Below are positions 1 through 5,425 of a stretch of 5,484 nucleotides of DNA, one piece after another. Every line of letters begins with the position of its first letter. The stretch's first letter is position 1. The translations under genes were made by a program, and so were the position numbers. Under the pieces are notes generated by a model, which made no database searches, was not told the DNA's origin, and worked only from the letters and a program-made list of their open reading frames with translations. Source of the stretch: Clostridiaceae bacterium (GTDB lineage Bacteria; Bacillota; Clostridia; Oscillospirales; Acutalibacteraceae); NCBI GenBank assembly GCA_904501685.1, contig CAJGBX010000087.1, positions 1-5,484 of the forward strand, read 5' to 3'.

Positions 1-1
1 T

Positions 2-163
2 AGCTTGACGGATATATTGGGCGAGAACGCTACTGGCTCTTATACCGCAACTTTGAAGTACGGTGTTGATACAAACAATAATTCCGATATTACAGTCGGC
101 AGCAACGATACTTTGAATTTGACAATGAACTTTGAGCAAGTGCTCGTTTTTGAACTTAGTTAA
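2..163 (+). CDS. C-terminal end of a protein of unknown function (5' truncated by the window edge)
   Basis: An open frame enters from the left edge and stops at TAA 161-163, leaving 53 residues. The fragment is rich in Thr, Asn, Asp, Ser and Gly and ends in alternating hydrophobic residues (LNLTMNFEQVLVFELS). This reads as beta-strand-rich, as in the last strands of an extracellular or surface beta-sandwich. No catalytic motif, membrane helix or sorting signal is visible in the part present. Too little remains to assign a family. No hairpin terminator follows its stop codon, so its transcript could run on into the small peptide gene at 273, although that gene has its own promoter. Coding is supported by the open frame to the edge and the non-repetitive protein-like composition; function is not known. 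Confidence 0.6.
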   Translation, partial: SLTDILGENATGSYTATLKYGVDTNNNSDITVGSNDTLNLTMNFEQVLVFELS

Positions 164-181
164 AAAAAATTAAAATTATTA

Positions 182-210
182 TTGAAATATTGAAAATCAT
201 ATGATATAAT
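182..210 (+). promoter_or_regulatory. Strong sigma-A-type promoter of the small peptide gene
   Basis: TTGAAA (182-187) and a perfect TATAAT (205-210) are separated by 17 bases, with a TGA (202-204) just before the -10 giving an extended -10 element. Transcription would start near 217, leaving a leader of about 55 bases before the ATG at 273. This is the best promoter match in the window. Seen in the sequence; activity is inferred. Confidence 0.75.
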
Positions 211-272
211 AATTTGTATTAACAACGATTTCTTTAATGTGAACAATTATTTAAGGATGGGAGGTTTCCTCG

Positions 273-437
273 ATGAATATTAAATCTTATATCAAACCCG
301 AATTGGAAATTCATTCCCTTTTTGCTCAGGAAAACATCGCCGCTATCCCTTTCTATGATGGTGGTAGTGATAGTAAAGGCGAAGGTTCTTCCTCTGTTTT
401 TATTGAAAACGGCGGAAACTGGGAGTTGTGGGATTAA
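273..437 (+). CDS. 54-residue small peptide with Tyr-x-Lys-Pro N-terminus and Gly/Ser-rich acidic tail
   Basis: The ATG at 273 is preceded by GGGAGG (259-264) with an 8-base spacer, behind a strong promoter and ahead of a strong terminator, so this is very probably a real, self-contained gene. The product starts MNIKSYIKPELEIHSLF, continues with QENIAAIP (residues 19-26), and ends in a Gly/Ser/Asp-rich stretch (about 29-42) and an aromatic acidic end, WELWD. It has no cysteine, no hydrophobic signal peptide and no membrane helix. From memory, short Clostridia and Bacteroidetes proteins often start with a similar pattern (Tyr-x-Lys-Pro, acidic/hydrophobic residues, Phe, then Ile-Ala-Ala); their function is largely unknown. 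The split into a conserved-looking N-terminal half and a low-complexity tail resembles a leader/core precursor, but no maturation enzyme or transporter is in the window. Function is unassigned. Confidence 0.72.
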   Translation: MNIKSYIKPELEIHSLFAQENIAAIPFYDGGSDSKGEGSSSVFIENGGNWELWD

Positions 438-452
438 GCCTAATATTTCTTC

Positions 453-471
453 TTATGTTCAATTAACATAA
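453..471 (+). repeat. Small inverted repeat behind the peptide gene
   Basis: TTATGTT (453-459) and AACATAA (465-471) form a perfect 7-bp inverted repeat around a 5-base loop, 15 bases after the stop codon at 435-437 and 5 bases before the main terminator stem. It is AT-rich and weak as a hairpin by itself. It could protect the 3' end of the mRNA or be a protein site. It may also be chance in AT-rich DNA. Confidence 0.4.
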
Positions 472-476
472 AATTT

Positions 477-517
477 AACCCGACTTAAAGGCTAACCTTT
501 AGGTCGGGTTGGTTTTT
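477..517 (+). terminator. Intrinsic terminator of the small peptide gene
   Basis: AACCCGACTTAAAGG (477-491) pairs with CCTTTAGGTCGGGTT (496-510) over 15 bp, with one T-G wobble and a CTAA loop, followed by GGTTTTT. On the opposite strand the stem is followed by AAATTTTATG, so it could also stop transcripts of the convergent regulator gene. Confidence 0.88.
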
Positions 518-532
518 ATCAGCTGGTTATAA

Positions 533-562
533 AGTCTGATATTATATTTCAGCGGTCAGACT
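533..562 (-). terminator. Possible weak terminator or 3' hairpin of the XRE regulator gene
   Basis: AGTCTGA (533-539) and TCAGACT (556-562) form a perfect 7-bp inverted repeat with a 16-base AT-rich loop, 9 bases past the regulator's stop codon. Read on the minus strand, the stem is followed by TTATAACC, a poor U-tract. A mild 3' stop is plausible; the stronger hairpin at 477-510 lies just beyond as a backup. Confidence 0.35.
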
Positions 563-571
563 ATAGGAATT

Positions 572-1123
572 TTAAATATACTTTTTGAGCTCATTTTCAG
601 CGAAGGCAATGATGTCACTGTAATTGTCAGCGGCGTGCGGCAGACGTTTACGATCTTTTCCAAGCTCAGACAGCTTAGTGTAAAGGCAACCTACAGCTCC
701 GTTACATAGGTCGCGGTATTCTCGATTATCCAACTCGAAGGTAAATCTATTGCTCCTTGAAGCAGTGTCGCAAAGCGAACGCGCCATTCTGTAGCTTTCA
801 ATTGAGCTGATTTTGCTTAATATTTCGTGCACAGCCTCGTTATGCTCCTTGGCAATTTTTAAAATTCCGTCTAAGGCGGCGGCTTCCTGTTCGATTTCGT
901 AAACTATCGGATTTTTAATTGTTGTTTTGCCCAATAAATAGTCACAGCTAACCGAATAGTATTCCGCAAGCCTTAATAAAAAGTCAAGTCCGCATTCTCT
1001 GATTCCGTTCTCATAATGTGAAAGCAAAGCAGGGGAGATACCCAGCTCCGATGCTGCCTTTTTCTGCGAAATACCCTTAGCTGAACGCAACTCAGACAGT
1101 ATTTTTGGAAATTTACAAAGCAT
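572..1123 (-). CDS. XRE-family helix-turn-helix transcriptional regulator
   Basis: This 183-residue cytoplasmic protein has an N-terminal Cro/C1-type DNA-binding domain at about residues 6-66. Its pattern is typical of the family: ISQKKAASELGISPALLSHYE (18-38) holds the two HTH helices, and the domain closes with the hallmark SVSCDYLLG (57-65). The remaining ~115 residues are mostly predicted helical and charged (EIEQEAAALDGILKIAKEHNEAVHE and onward), with no recognised catalytic or ligand domain; they may serve dimerisation or sensing. It is not a peptidase-type regulator, as no HExxH motif is present. The ATG at 1123 has GAGAGG upstream with an 8-base spacer. The gene is divergent from a histidine phosphatase gene, and the shared spacer carries inverted TATACAA sites that overlap both promoters. 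This suggests it represses itself and perhaps the phosphatase. Target and signal are unknown. Confidence 0.9.
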   Translation of the reverse strand: MLCKFPKILSELRSAKGISQKKAASELGISPALLSHYENGIRECGLDFLLRLAEYYSVSCDYLLGKTTIKNPIVYEIEQEAAALDGILKIAKEHNEAVHEILSKISSIESYRMARSLCDTASRSNRFTFELDNREYRDLCNGAVGCLYTKLSELGKDRKRLPHAADNYSDIIAFAENELKKYI

Positions 1124-1137
1124 TTTTTAAACCTCTC

Positions 1138-1166
1138 TTGCATTTATCGTCTATTCGAAGTATAAT
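1138..1166 (+). promoter_or_regulatory. Candidate promoter of the phosphatase gene
   Basis: TTGCAT (1138-1143), 17 bases, then a perfect TATAAT (1161-1166) point towards the phosphatase, giving a leader of about 87 bases. The -35 is weak (3 of 6). An alternative closer promoter is TTGTAT (1190-1195), 18 bases, TAGTAT (1214-1219). The first overlaps the regulator's promoter, so polymerase could occupy only one at a time. Confidence 0.45.
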
Positions 1167-1167
1167 G

Positions 1168-1196
1168 ATTATACAATATTAATTAAAATTTGTATA
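1168..1196 (-). promoter_or_regulatory. Candidate promoter of the XRE regulator gene
   Basis: On the minus strand, TATACA (1196-1191) and a perfect TATAAT (1173-1168) are separated by 17 bases, giving a leader of about 37 bases before the ATG at 1123. The -35 lies inside one of the inverted TTGTATA half-sites, which is the expected position for autorepression. Confidence 0.55.
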
Positions 1197-1221
1197 CAGT
1201 GAAAATATACAAATAGTATAC
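1170..1221. promoter_or_regulatory. Cluster of TATACAA-type inverted half-sites, probable XRE operators
   Basis: ATTTGTATA (1188-1196) and TATACAAAT (1206-1214) make a perfect 9-bp inverted repeat with a 9-base spacer. A further TATACAA lies at 1170-1176, and a GTATAC palindrome at 1216-1221. The half-sites alternate in orientation and cover the candidate -35 and -10/start regions of the divergent promoters. XRE regulators commonly bind such dyads as dimers and repress their own gene; assigning this array to the neighbouring regulator is inference from position. AT-rich DNA gives weak dyads by chance, but a perfect 9-bp pair with two more copies in 52 bases is unlikely to be only that. Confidence 0.6.
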
Positions 1222-1259
1222 GGTATTTTAGTGCGATTTTTTAAAATTTGGAGCAGATT

Positions 1260-1892
1260 ATGAGAACCTACAGAATACATTTCATCCGCCACGGTTTGAC
1301 CGAGGGCAATTCCGACGGCAGGTACATTGGTGTTACCGACCTCGGGCTATCCGAAATCGGCGCAGACGAGCTTACTCGCGTAAGACTAAAGGGTGAGCTG
1401 CCCGAAACCGGGCTTTTGTTTACAAGTCCCTTGAAGAGGTGTCTTGAGACATGTAAACTGCTTTTCCCCGAGACTGAGCCGATTGTAATTGAGCAATTGA
1501 AGGAATTTAATTTTGGGGATTTTGAAAACAAGACCGCCTTTGAGCTTGCAGGTGACCCGAGGTATACTGAATGGACTGCCGGCAAGGCAGGGGCACCTAA
1601 CGGAGAAGCATCAGCCGATTTCACTCAGCGTATCGTTTTAGGACTGAATCTAATGGTTCGAAAAATGATGGAAAATGAGGTTTTCGAGGCGACTGCCGTT
1701 ATGCACGGTGGCGTTATGATGACATTGTTTTCACTCTGTGCATTACCTCAGCGAAGAGCAGTAGAGTGGACGAGTGACCCGGGACAAGGCTACACTGCTT
1801 TAATTACGCCGTCACTTTACGGCCGAAGCGGTGTTATAGAAATTATTGATACAATACCGTCAACCGCAATGCCCACCGACGGCAAATATTAG
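1260..1892 (+). CDS. Histidine phosphatase superfamily protein (phosphoglycerate mutase-like)
   Basis: This 210-residue soluble enzyme belongs to the RHG-type branch of the family, which removes or transfers phosphate through a phospho-histidine. FIRHGLTEGN (8-17) holds the nucleophile His11 and Arg10. SPLKRCLET (56-64) supplies Arg60, KEFNFGDFE (81-89) the acidic Glu82, and MHGGV (148-152) the second histidine, His149. All core residues are therefore present and the enzyme should be active. Length fits CobC/GpmB-like members. Substrate cannot be read from sequence: no cobalamin or glycolysis genes are nearby, so alpha-ribazole phosphatase or general sugar/nucleotide phosphatase remain options. 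I start at the ATG at 1260 because GGAG (1250-1253) sits 6 bases upstream; an in-frame TTG at 1248 would add only four residues and overlap that site. It is a single-gene unit, divergent from the XRE regulator and closed by the hairpin at 1903-1934. Confidence 0.9.
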   Translation: MRTYRIHFIRHGLTEGNSDGRYIGVTDLGLSEIGADELTRVRLKGELPETGLLFTSPLKRCLETCKLLFPETEPIVIEQLKEFNFGDFENKTAFELAGDPRYTEWTAGKAGAPNGEASADFTQRIVLGLNLMVRKMMENEVFEATAVMHGGVMMTLFSLCALPQRRAVEWTSDPGQGYTALITPSLYGRSGVIEIIDTIPSTAMPTDGKY

Positions 1893-1902
1893 ACAAAAAA
1901 CA

Positions 1903-1934
1903 ACCGACCTATAGCGTTGAAGCTATAGGTCGGT
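1903..1934. terminator. Bidirectional terminator between convergent genes
   Basis: ACCGACCTATAGC (1903-1915) and GCTATAGGTCGGT (1922-1934) form a perfect 13-bp stem with a 6-base loop. It starts 10 bases after the phosphatase stop codon and 19 bases beyond the end of the LtaS-like gene. On the minus strand the stem is followed by TGTTTTTTGTCT, a good U-tract, so it is strongest for the LtaS-like gene. On the plus strand the tail is AATTATATT, which is weaker. Confidence 0.88.
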
Positions 1935-1953
1935 AATTATATTAGCTTATTTT

Positions 1954-4170
1954 TCAATTATTCTTTTTACGTCGATTCAGCGCCAGCACAATAACCATTG
2001 CCGAGACCGAAATAATTGCAATGCCGACAACAATAATTGCGATTGAGGTTGATAGTTTCAATCCTTTTTGACGGTAAATATAAACCTCAGAGTCGGTGTC
2101 GACAGTCGGCATATCCTGAGTACCGCCGATAAGATACAGCTTACTGCTGCTTAAAACCTCGTACGAGGAATTGACCTGAATAACTGCCAGCAGGTCACCT
2201 GCCATCATTTCAACCGGCTTTTCGGTCATTATAGTATTGTTATCAACAAAAACAGTATCGAGTTCCTTGTCGTTAAGGGCAATTTTACTGAACTCGGTAA
2301 AGTTTTCGCCTTTTACGGTGAGAAAACCGTCGGGATTACGTTCGACGTTTTGAATTATAATTTCCTTAACACCCATTTTGATATCGGTCGTTTTAAAGGG
2401 ATAGTTCTTTTCACCGCCGTAGGCATACTTTTTGCCGTAAAGCATATCGTACTCAAGCGTTCTTAAATACTCATCATAAAGCGGAGAATCCTTGAAATTT
2501 TGGTGGAGCTTGGTTAAATTACCGTCCGACAAACCGAGCAAACCCATAACGTGAGATGATAACTGATAAGCTGGTATATTACCGTTTTGAGTTTTGAGAC
2601 CGAAGTTATCCCAAATCACATATTCGGTACGGAAAAGGTCACCGCCGTCTAAATCCGAAGGCTCGATATCAAAGCTCGGCAAATGGTCGCCAAACATTAT
2701 AACAACAGTGCGTTCGTTACGTTGGTTTAATGAATCTAAAAGCTCACCAATAAATTTATCGACCTCGTAAAGCTGGTTAATATAGTAGGTGAATTCTCTG
2801 GCTGTGTCGTCATTCTCGTCGAAGCCTTCGGCGGTAATTAAAGTTTCGTCAGTATACTGGGACGGATACTTTCCGTGACCCTGCACTGTGATAGTGTAAA
2901 CAAGGTCAGGAGTGTCCGAGGAATCAAGGCAATCGGTAATGCTTTGTAATAAAACCTTATCCTTGGCCCAACCCGTAGTCGTATATTCAACATTCTGCAT
3001 ATATTCAACCGAGGTAAAGGTATCAAAGCCTAAATTTGAAAAAACAAGATTGCGGTCGTAAAAGGTTGCAGTGTTGTTGTGGATTGCGTGTGTCCGGTAG
3101 CCATGGTTTTTTAAATTATAGCCAATGCTTTCACTCGCATTATTTTGGAGCACCGTTTTATACGGATACTCACCCATACCAAAATGCTCTAATGACATTC
3201 CCGAAATAACTTCAAACTCGGTATTGGCGGTGCCGGCACCGATTGACGGCACACCGATATAGCCGGAGGAAAATTCGTTATGAAGCTTTGTGAAGTTGGG
3301 TATGGGGTTTTCGGAAAAAGTGACATTTGAAAGGTGGTTTACATCAAAAAAGGTTTCAAGCTGGAGGAAAATTACATTGGGAGCTTTTTCACCGTTTTGC
3401 ACTATGGTAGCTTGATTTTTAATCTGCTCATTATTTTCGGCGGCGTTGCTTAAAGCCGAGGTGATTGAGGAAACGTCCTCCTCGGTATAAATCTCGGGTT
3501 GGTCAATTCCAAGGTCTAAAATACTGCATAAGAAGCAGTAGTAAAAGCCGTAGTCCTTATAAGCGTTGGCCAGATTTTTGGTATGCTTTGATAAGAGTAT
3601 ATCGGTTGCACGGAAGGTAAACAGACTCGAAACCAAAACAATAACGTAAATACCGGCAACAATTGAGTTCTTCAGGTAATCCACCTTAAGCTTGGGACAT
3701 TTTACAAAGAAAAAGCCTAAGCCTATCAATGCAGTGACAATCGGTACAATTACAAGTATAATCTCAAAGGTGTTAAGATATTTTGTGATAAGGCTGATTT
3801 TTACAATCTGCAAATCGGCCCATTCAAGCGGGGTTACGCGAAGATTAAGGAGTACACAGTTGGCGATACCGAAGCCTAAAAACAAGCAGAAAATAAATGT
3901 CCAATAGAAGTATTTTTTCTTAAAAAGCGTAAATACCGACAGTACGGTTGCGATAATTAATGCACCGAATAAAAAAGGAAGCGGACTTTTTACAACGTGC
4001 AGACAGCCTTCGACAAACGAGTGACGGTGCAGACATTCGGTTGTAAAGTTTAAAATAAGACCGATAATAAGTGCGAAAAGCCAAGAATGTCGGTCTAGGA
4101 ATTTCCAACAAGAGATTGATTTTGCTTTGGTTAGCTGTCCGAAGCTTTTTAAATTTTCGGAAAATTTCAT
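1954..4170 (-). CDS. LTA synthase/phosphoglycerol transferase family membrane protein with IPT-like domain and C-terminal membrane anchor
   Basis: This 738-residue protein of the LtaS/MdoB sulfatase-fold family would move glycerol-phosphate from phosphatidylglycerol onto a lipid-linked or glycan acceptor outside the membrane. Five N-terminal membrane helices (about 30-46, 63-83, 87-107, 134-154, 167-187) match LtaS. The outer catalytic domain shows the metal and active-site set: Glu272 in FLQLETFF, the nucleophile candidate Thr314 in GAGTANTEF, Arg373 in FYDRN, His432 in VQGHGKYP, and Asp495-His496 in MFGDHLP. ANA (201-203) after helix 5 could be a signal-peptidase site as in LtaS. Unusually, a beta-rich region (about 601-681, with LTVKGENFTEF) resembles an IPT/TIG fold, and a final membrane helix (707-731) ends in RRKKNN. 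I start at the ATG at 4170: AGGTG lies 6 bases upstream, and that motif itself contains the GTG that would open a longer frame. True polymer product (LTA or other) is not decided by sequence. Confidence 0.9.
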   Translation of the reverse strand: MKFSENLKSFGQLTKAKSISCWKFLDRHSWLFALIIGLILNFTTECLHRHSFVEGCLHVVKSPLPFLFGALIIATVLSVFTLFKKKYFYWTFIFCLFLGFGIANCVLLNLRVTPLEWADLQIVKISLITKYLNTFEIILVIVPIVTALIGLGFFFVKCPKLKVDYLKNSIVAGIYVIVLVSSLFTFRATDILLSKHTKNLANAYKDYGFYYCFLCSILDLGIDQPEIYTEEDVSSITSALSNAAENNEQIKNQATIVQNGEKAPNVIFLQLETFFDVNHLSNVTFSENPIPNFTKLHNEFSSGYIGVPSIGAGTANTEFEVISGMSLEHFGMGEYPYKTVLQNNASESIGYNLKNHGYRTHAIHNNTATFYDRNLVFSNLGFDTFTSVEYMQNVEYTTTGWAKDKVLLQSITDCLDSSDTPDLVYTITVQGHGKYPSQYTDETLITAEGFDENDDTAREFTYYINQLYEVDKFIGELLDSLNQRNERTVVIMFGDHLPSFDIEPSDLDGGDLFRTEYVIWDNFGLKTQNGNIPAYQLSSHVMGLLGLSDGNLTKLHQNFKDSPLYDEYLRTLEYDMLYGKKYAYGGEKNYPFKTTDIKMGVKEIIIQNVERNPDGFLTVKGENFTEFSKIALNDKELDTVFVDNNTIMTEKPVEMMAGDLLAVIQVNSSYEVLSSSKLYLIGGTQDMPTVDTDSEVYIYRQKGLKLSTSIAIIVVGIAIISVSAMVIVLALNRRKKNN

Positions 4171-4193
4171 ATATTTCACCTGAATTTAAAACA

Positions 4194-4206
4194 GTATAAT
4201 TTATAC
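4194..4206. promoter_or_regulatory. GTATAA-T-TTATAC palindrome at the start site of the LtaS-like gene
   Basis: A perfect 6-bp inverted repeat around a single central base lies just downstream of, and overlapping, the predicted transcription start of the LtaS-like gene (minus strand), upstream of its ribosome binding site. The position suits an operator. It shares the GTATA core with the XRE half-sites at 1170-1221, but the arrangement differs. It may also be a chance AT-rich palindrome. Confidence 0.35.
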
Positions 4207-4212
4207 ACGTCT

Positions 4213-4241
4213 ATTTTACCACATTAAATATGTATTTTCAA
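4213..4241 (-). promoter_or_regulatory. Promoter of the LtaS-like gene
   Basis: On the minus strand, TTGAAA (4241-4236), 17 bases, TAAAAT (4218-4213), with TGG directly before the -10 (extended -10). Start would be near 4206, leaving a leader of about 35 bases to the ATG at 4170. Confidence 0.65.
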
Positions 4242-4330
4242 TTAAATGTTTGTAACTTTATTTTAATAAGGCAGTCGGCGGATTATTTTACATTAATGCA
4301 TAAAAAACACTTTTAATTTTATAACTGTTG

Positions 4331-4339
4331 TGATAAAAT
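4331..4339 (+). promoter_or_regulatory. Extended -10 promoter of the DAHP synthase gene
   Basis: TGTGATAAAAT ends at 4339 and gives a TGn-extended -10 (TAAAAT 4334-4339); a second hexamer, TATAAT (4339-4344), overlaps it. No convincing -35 is found 17 bases upstream, where the sequence is TTTTAA (4311-4316). The leader would be about 40 bases, too short for a T-box or attenuator, so amino-acid-responsive control by leader RNA is not visible. Confidence 0.5.
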
Positions 4340-4384
4340 ATAATGATAATAATGCTATTTGTTTTAAATACAGGAGGAGTAAAA

Positions 4385-5413
4385 ATGGGTGTTATAAACG
4401 AAAGAGCATTGCCTCAGCCTGAGGAGATTATAGAGGAACTACCGCTTGGTTTTGAAGTTGCTGCCAAAAAGCATGAGAGAGACTTGGAAATCGCAAGGGT
4501 ATTTAAGGGTGAGGAGGATCGGTTTATTCTTATAATCGGCCCCTGCTCTGCCGACAGTGAGGAGCCTGTCATTGAGTATATTCATAGACTTTCCCGTTTG
4601 CAGGAAAGGGTAAAGGATAAAATTTTAATGATTCCCCGCATCTATACCAATAAGCCGCGTACCACCGGTGACGGCTACAAGGGTATGGTGCATCAGCCTA
4701 ACCCCTCGGGTAAGCCTGATATGCTTAAAGGACTAAAGGCTATCCGCCATTTGCATTTGAGAGCCATCAAAGAGACCGGCCTTTCCAGCGCTGATGAAAT
4801 GCTCTACCCCGATAACTATTACTACCTCAGTGATGTTCTGTCCTATGTTGCGGTAGGTGCCCGTTCGGTTGAAAATCAGCAGCACCGACTTGTTGCAAGC
4901 GGTATTGAGATACCGGTAGGTATGAAGAATCCTACCGGCGGTGATATTTCGGTTATGCTTAATTCGGTAACTGCCGCTCAGCACCCTCAAACCTTCATTT
5001 CACGCGGTTGGGAGGTTACGACTGACGGCAATCCGCTTTCCCATGCTATTCTGCGCGGCTCGACCGATTCTAAGGGAAGAAATCATCCCAACTATCATTA
5101 TGAGGATTTGATTAATCTTTATGAGGCTTATTCTCAGCGCAATCTTAAAAATATGGCGCTGATTGTGGATACTAATCATTCTAATTCCGGTAAGCAGTAT
5201 TTGGAACAGATTCGTATCTGCAAGGAGGTACTGCATAGCTGCCGTCATTCGGCTGATATAAAACGAATGGTCAAGGGCTTTATGATTGAAAGCTATATTG
5301 AGGACGGCTGTCAGGGTATTGGTGACGGTGTGTTCGGCAGGTCGATTACCGACCCCTGCTTAGGTTGGGAAAAGACCGAGAGACTTGTGCTCGATATGGC
5401 GGAATTAATATAA
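4385..5413 (+). CDS. aroF: 3-deoxy-7-phosphoheptulonate (DAHP) synthase, class I AroF/G/H type
   Basis: This 342-residue cytoplasmic enzyme joins phosphoenolpyruvate and erythrose-4-phosphate to make DAHP, the first step of the shikimate pathway to Phe, Tyr and Trp. Length is close to E. coli AroG (350). Family motifs appear in order: IGPCSADSEEP (51-61) with metal ligand Cys54, KPRTTGDGYKGM (90-101) for substrate binding, GARSVENQQHR (158-168), PVGMKN (177-182), ILRG (222-225), DTNHSNSGKQ (262-271) with metal ligand His265, MIESY (300-304) with Glu302, and SITDPCLGWE (320-329) with Asp323. All four metal ligands are present. No chorismate mutase or ACT domain is fused, and feedback specificity (Phe, Tyr or Trp) cannot be read. 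I start at the ATG at 4385 because AGGAGG (4372-4377) lies 7 bases upstream; the in-frame ATG at 4343 lies within the promoter. The symbol follows general family use; aroG or aroH would be equally fair. Confidence 0.95.
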   Translation: MGVINERALPQPEEIIEELPLGFEVAAKKHERDLEIARVFKGEEDRFILIIGPCSADSEEPVIEYIHRLSRLQERVKDKILMIPRIYTNKPRTTGDGYKGMVHQPNPSGKPDMLKGLKAIRHLHLRAIKETGLSSADEMLYPDNYYYLSDVLSYVAVGARSVENQQHRLVASGIEIPVGMKNPTGGDISVMLNSVTAAQHPQTFISRGWEVTTDGNPLSHAILRGSTDSKGRNHPNYHYEDLINLYEAYSQRNLKNMALIVDTNHSNSGKQYLEQIRICKEVLHSCRHSADIKRMVKGFMIESYIEDGCQGIGDGVFGRSITDPCLGWEKTERLVLDMAELI

Positions 5414-5425
5414 TGAAATAGGTTA

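Noticed and set aside
1248..1259. TTG start for the phosphatase
   Set aside because: The GGAG motif that would serve translation lies just after this TTG and is correctly spaced for the ATG at 1260, where family members usually begin.
1268..1624. Minus-strand open frame of 118 codons inside the phosphatase gene
   Set aside because: It lies wholly antisense to a well-supported enzyme with all catalytic residues, its product is Ser/Pro-rich with no domain, and no ribosome binding site or promoter stands out.
1260..1892. Calling the phosphatase CobC (alpha-ribazole phosphatase) or a phosphoglycerate mutase
   Set aside because: The catalytic residues are shared across the superfamily and there is no cobalamin or glycolysis gene nearby to decide.
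2838..4111. Short open frames on both strands inside the LtaS-like gene (2838-3026, 3692-3907, 3920-4111)
   Set aside because: All are shadows of the long coding frame and give basic, low-information products without recognisable motifs.
4171..4179. GTG start for the LtaS-like gene
   Set aside because: The GTG is part of the AGGTG ribosome binding site of the ATG at 4170.
4343..4384. Upstream ATG extending DAHP synthase by 14 residues
   Set aside because: The ATG overlaps the -10 region and lacks a ribosome binding site, while the extension contains the AGGAGG that serves the ATG at 4385.
4340..4384. T-box or attenuator leader for the DAHP synthase gene
   Set aside because: The leader is only about 40 bases and holds no hairpin or leader peptide.
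4733..5248. Two minus-strand open frames inside the DAHP synthase gene
   Set aside because: They are antisense to a highly conserved enzyme and have no independent support.
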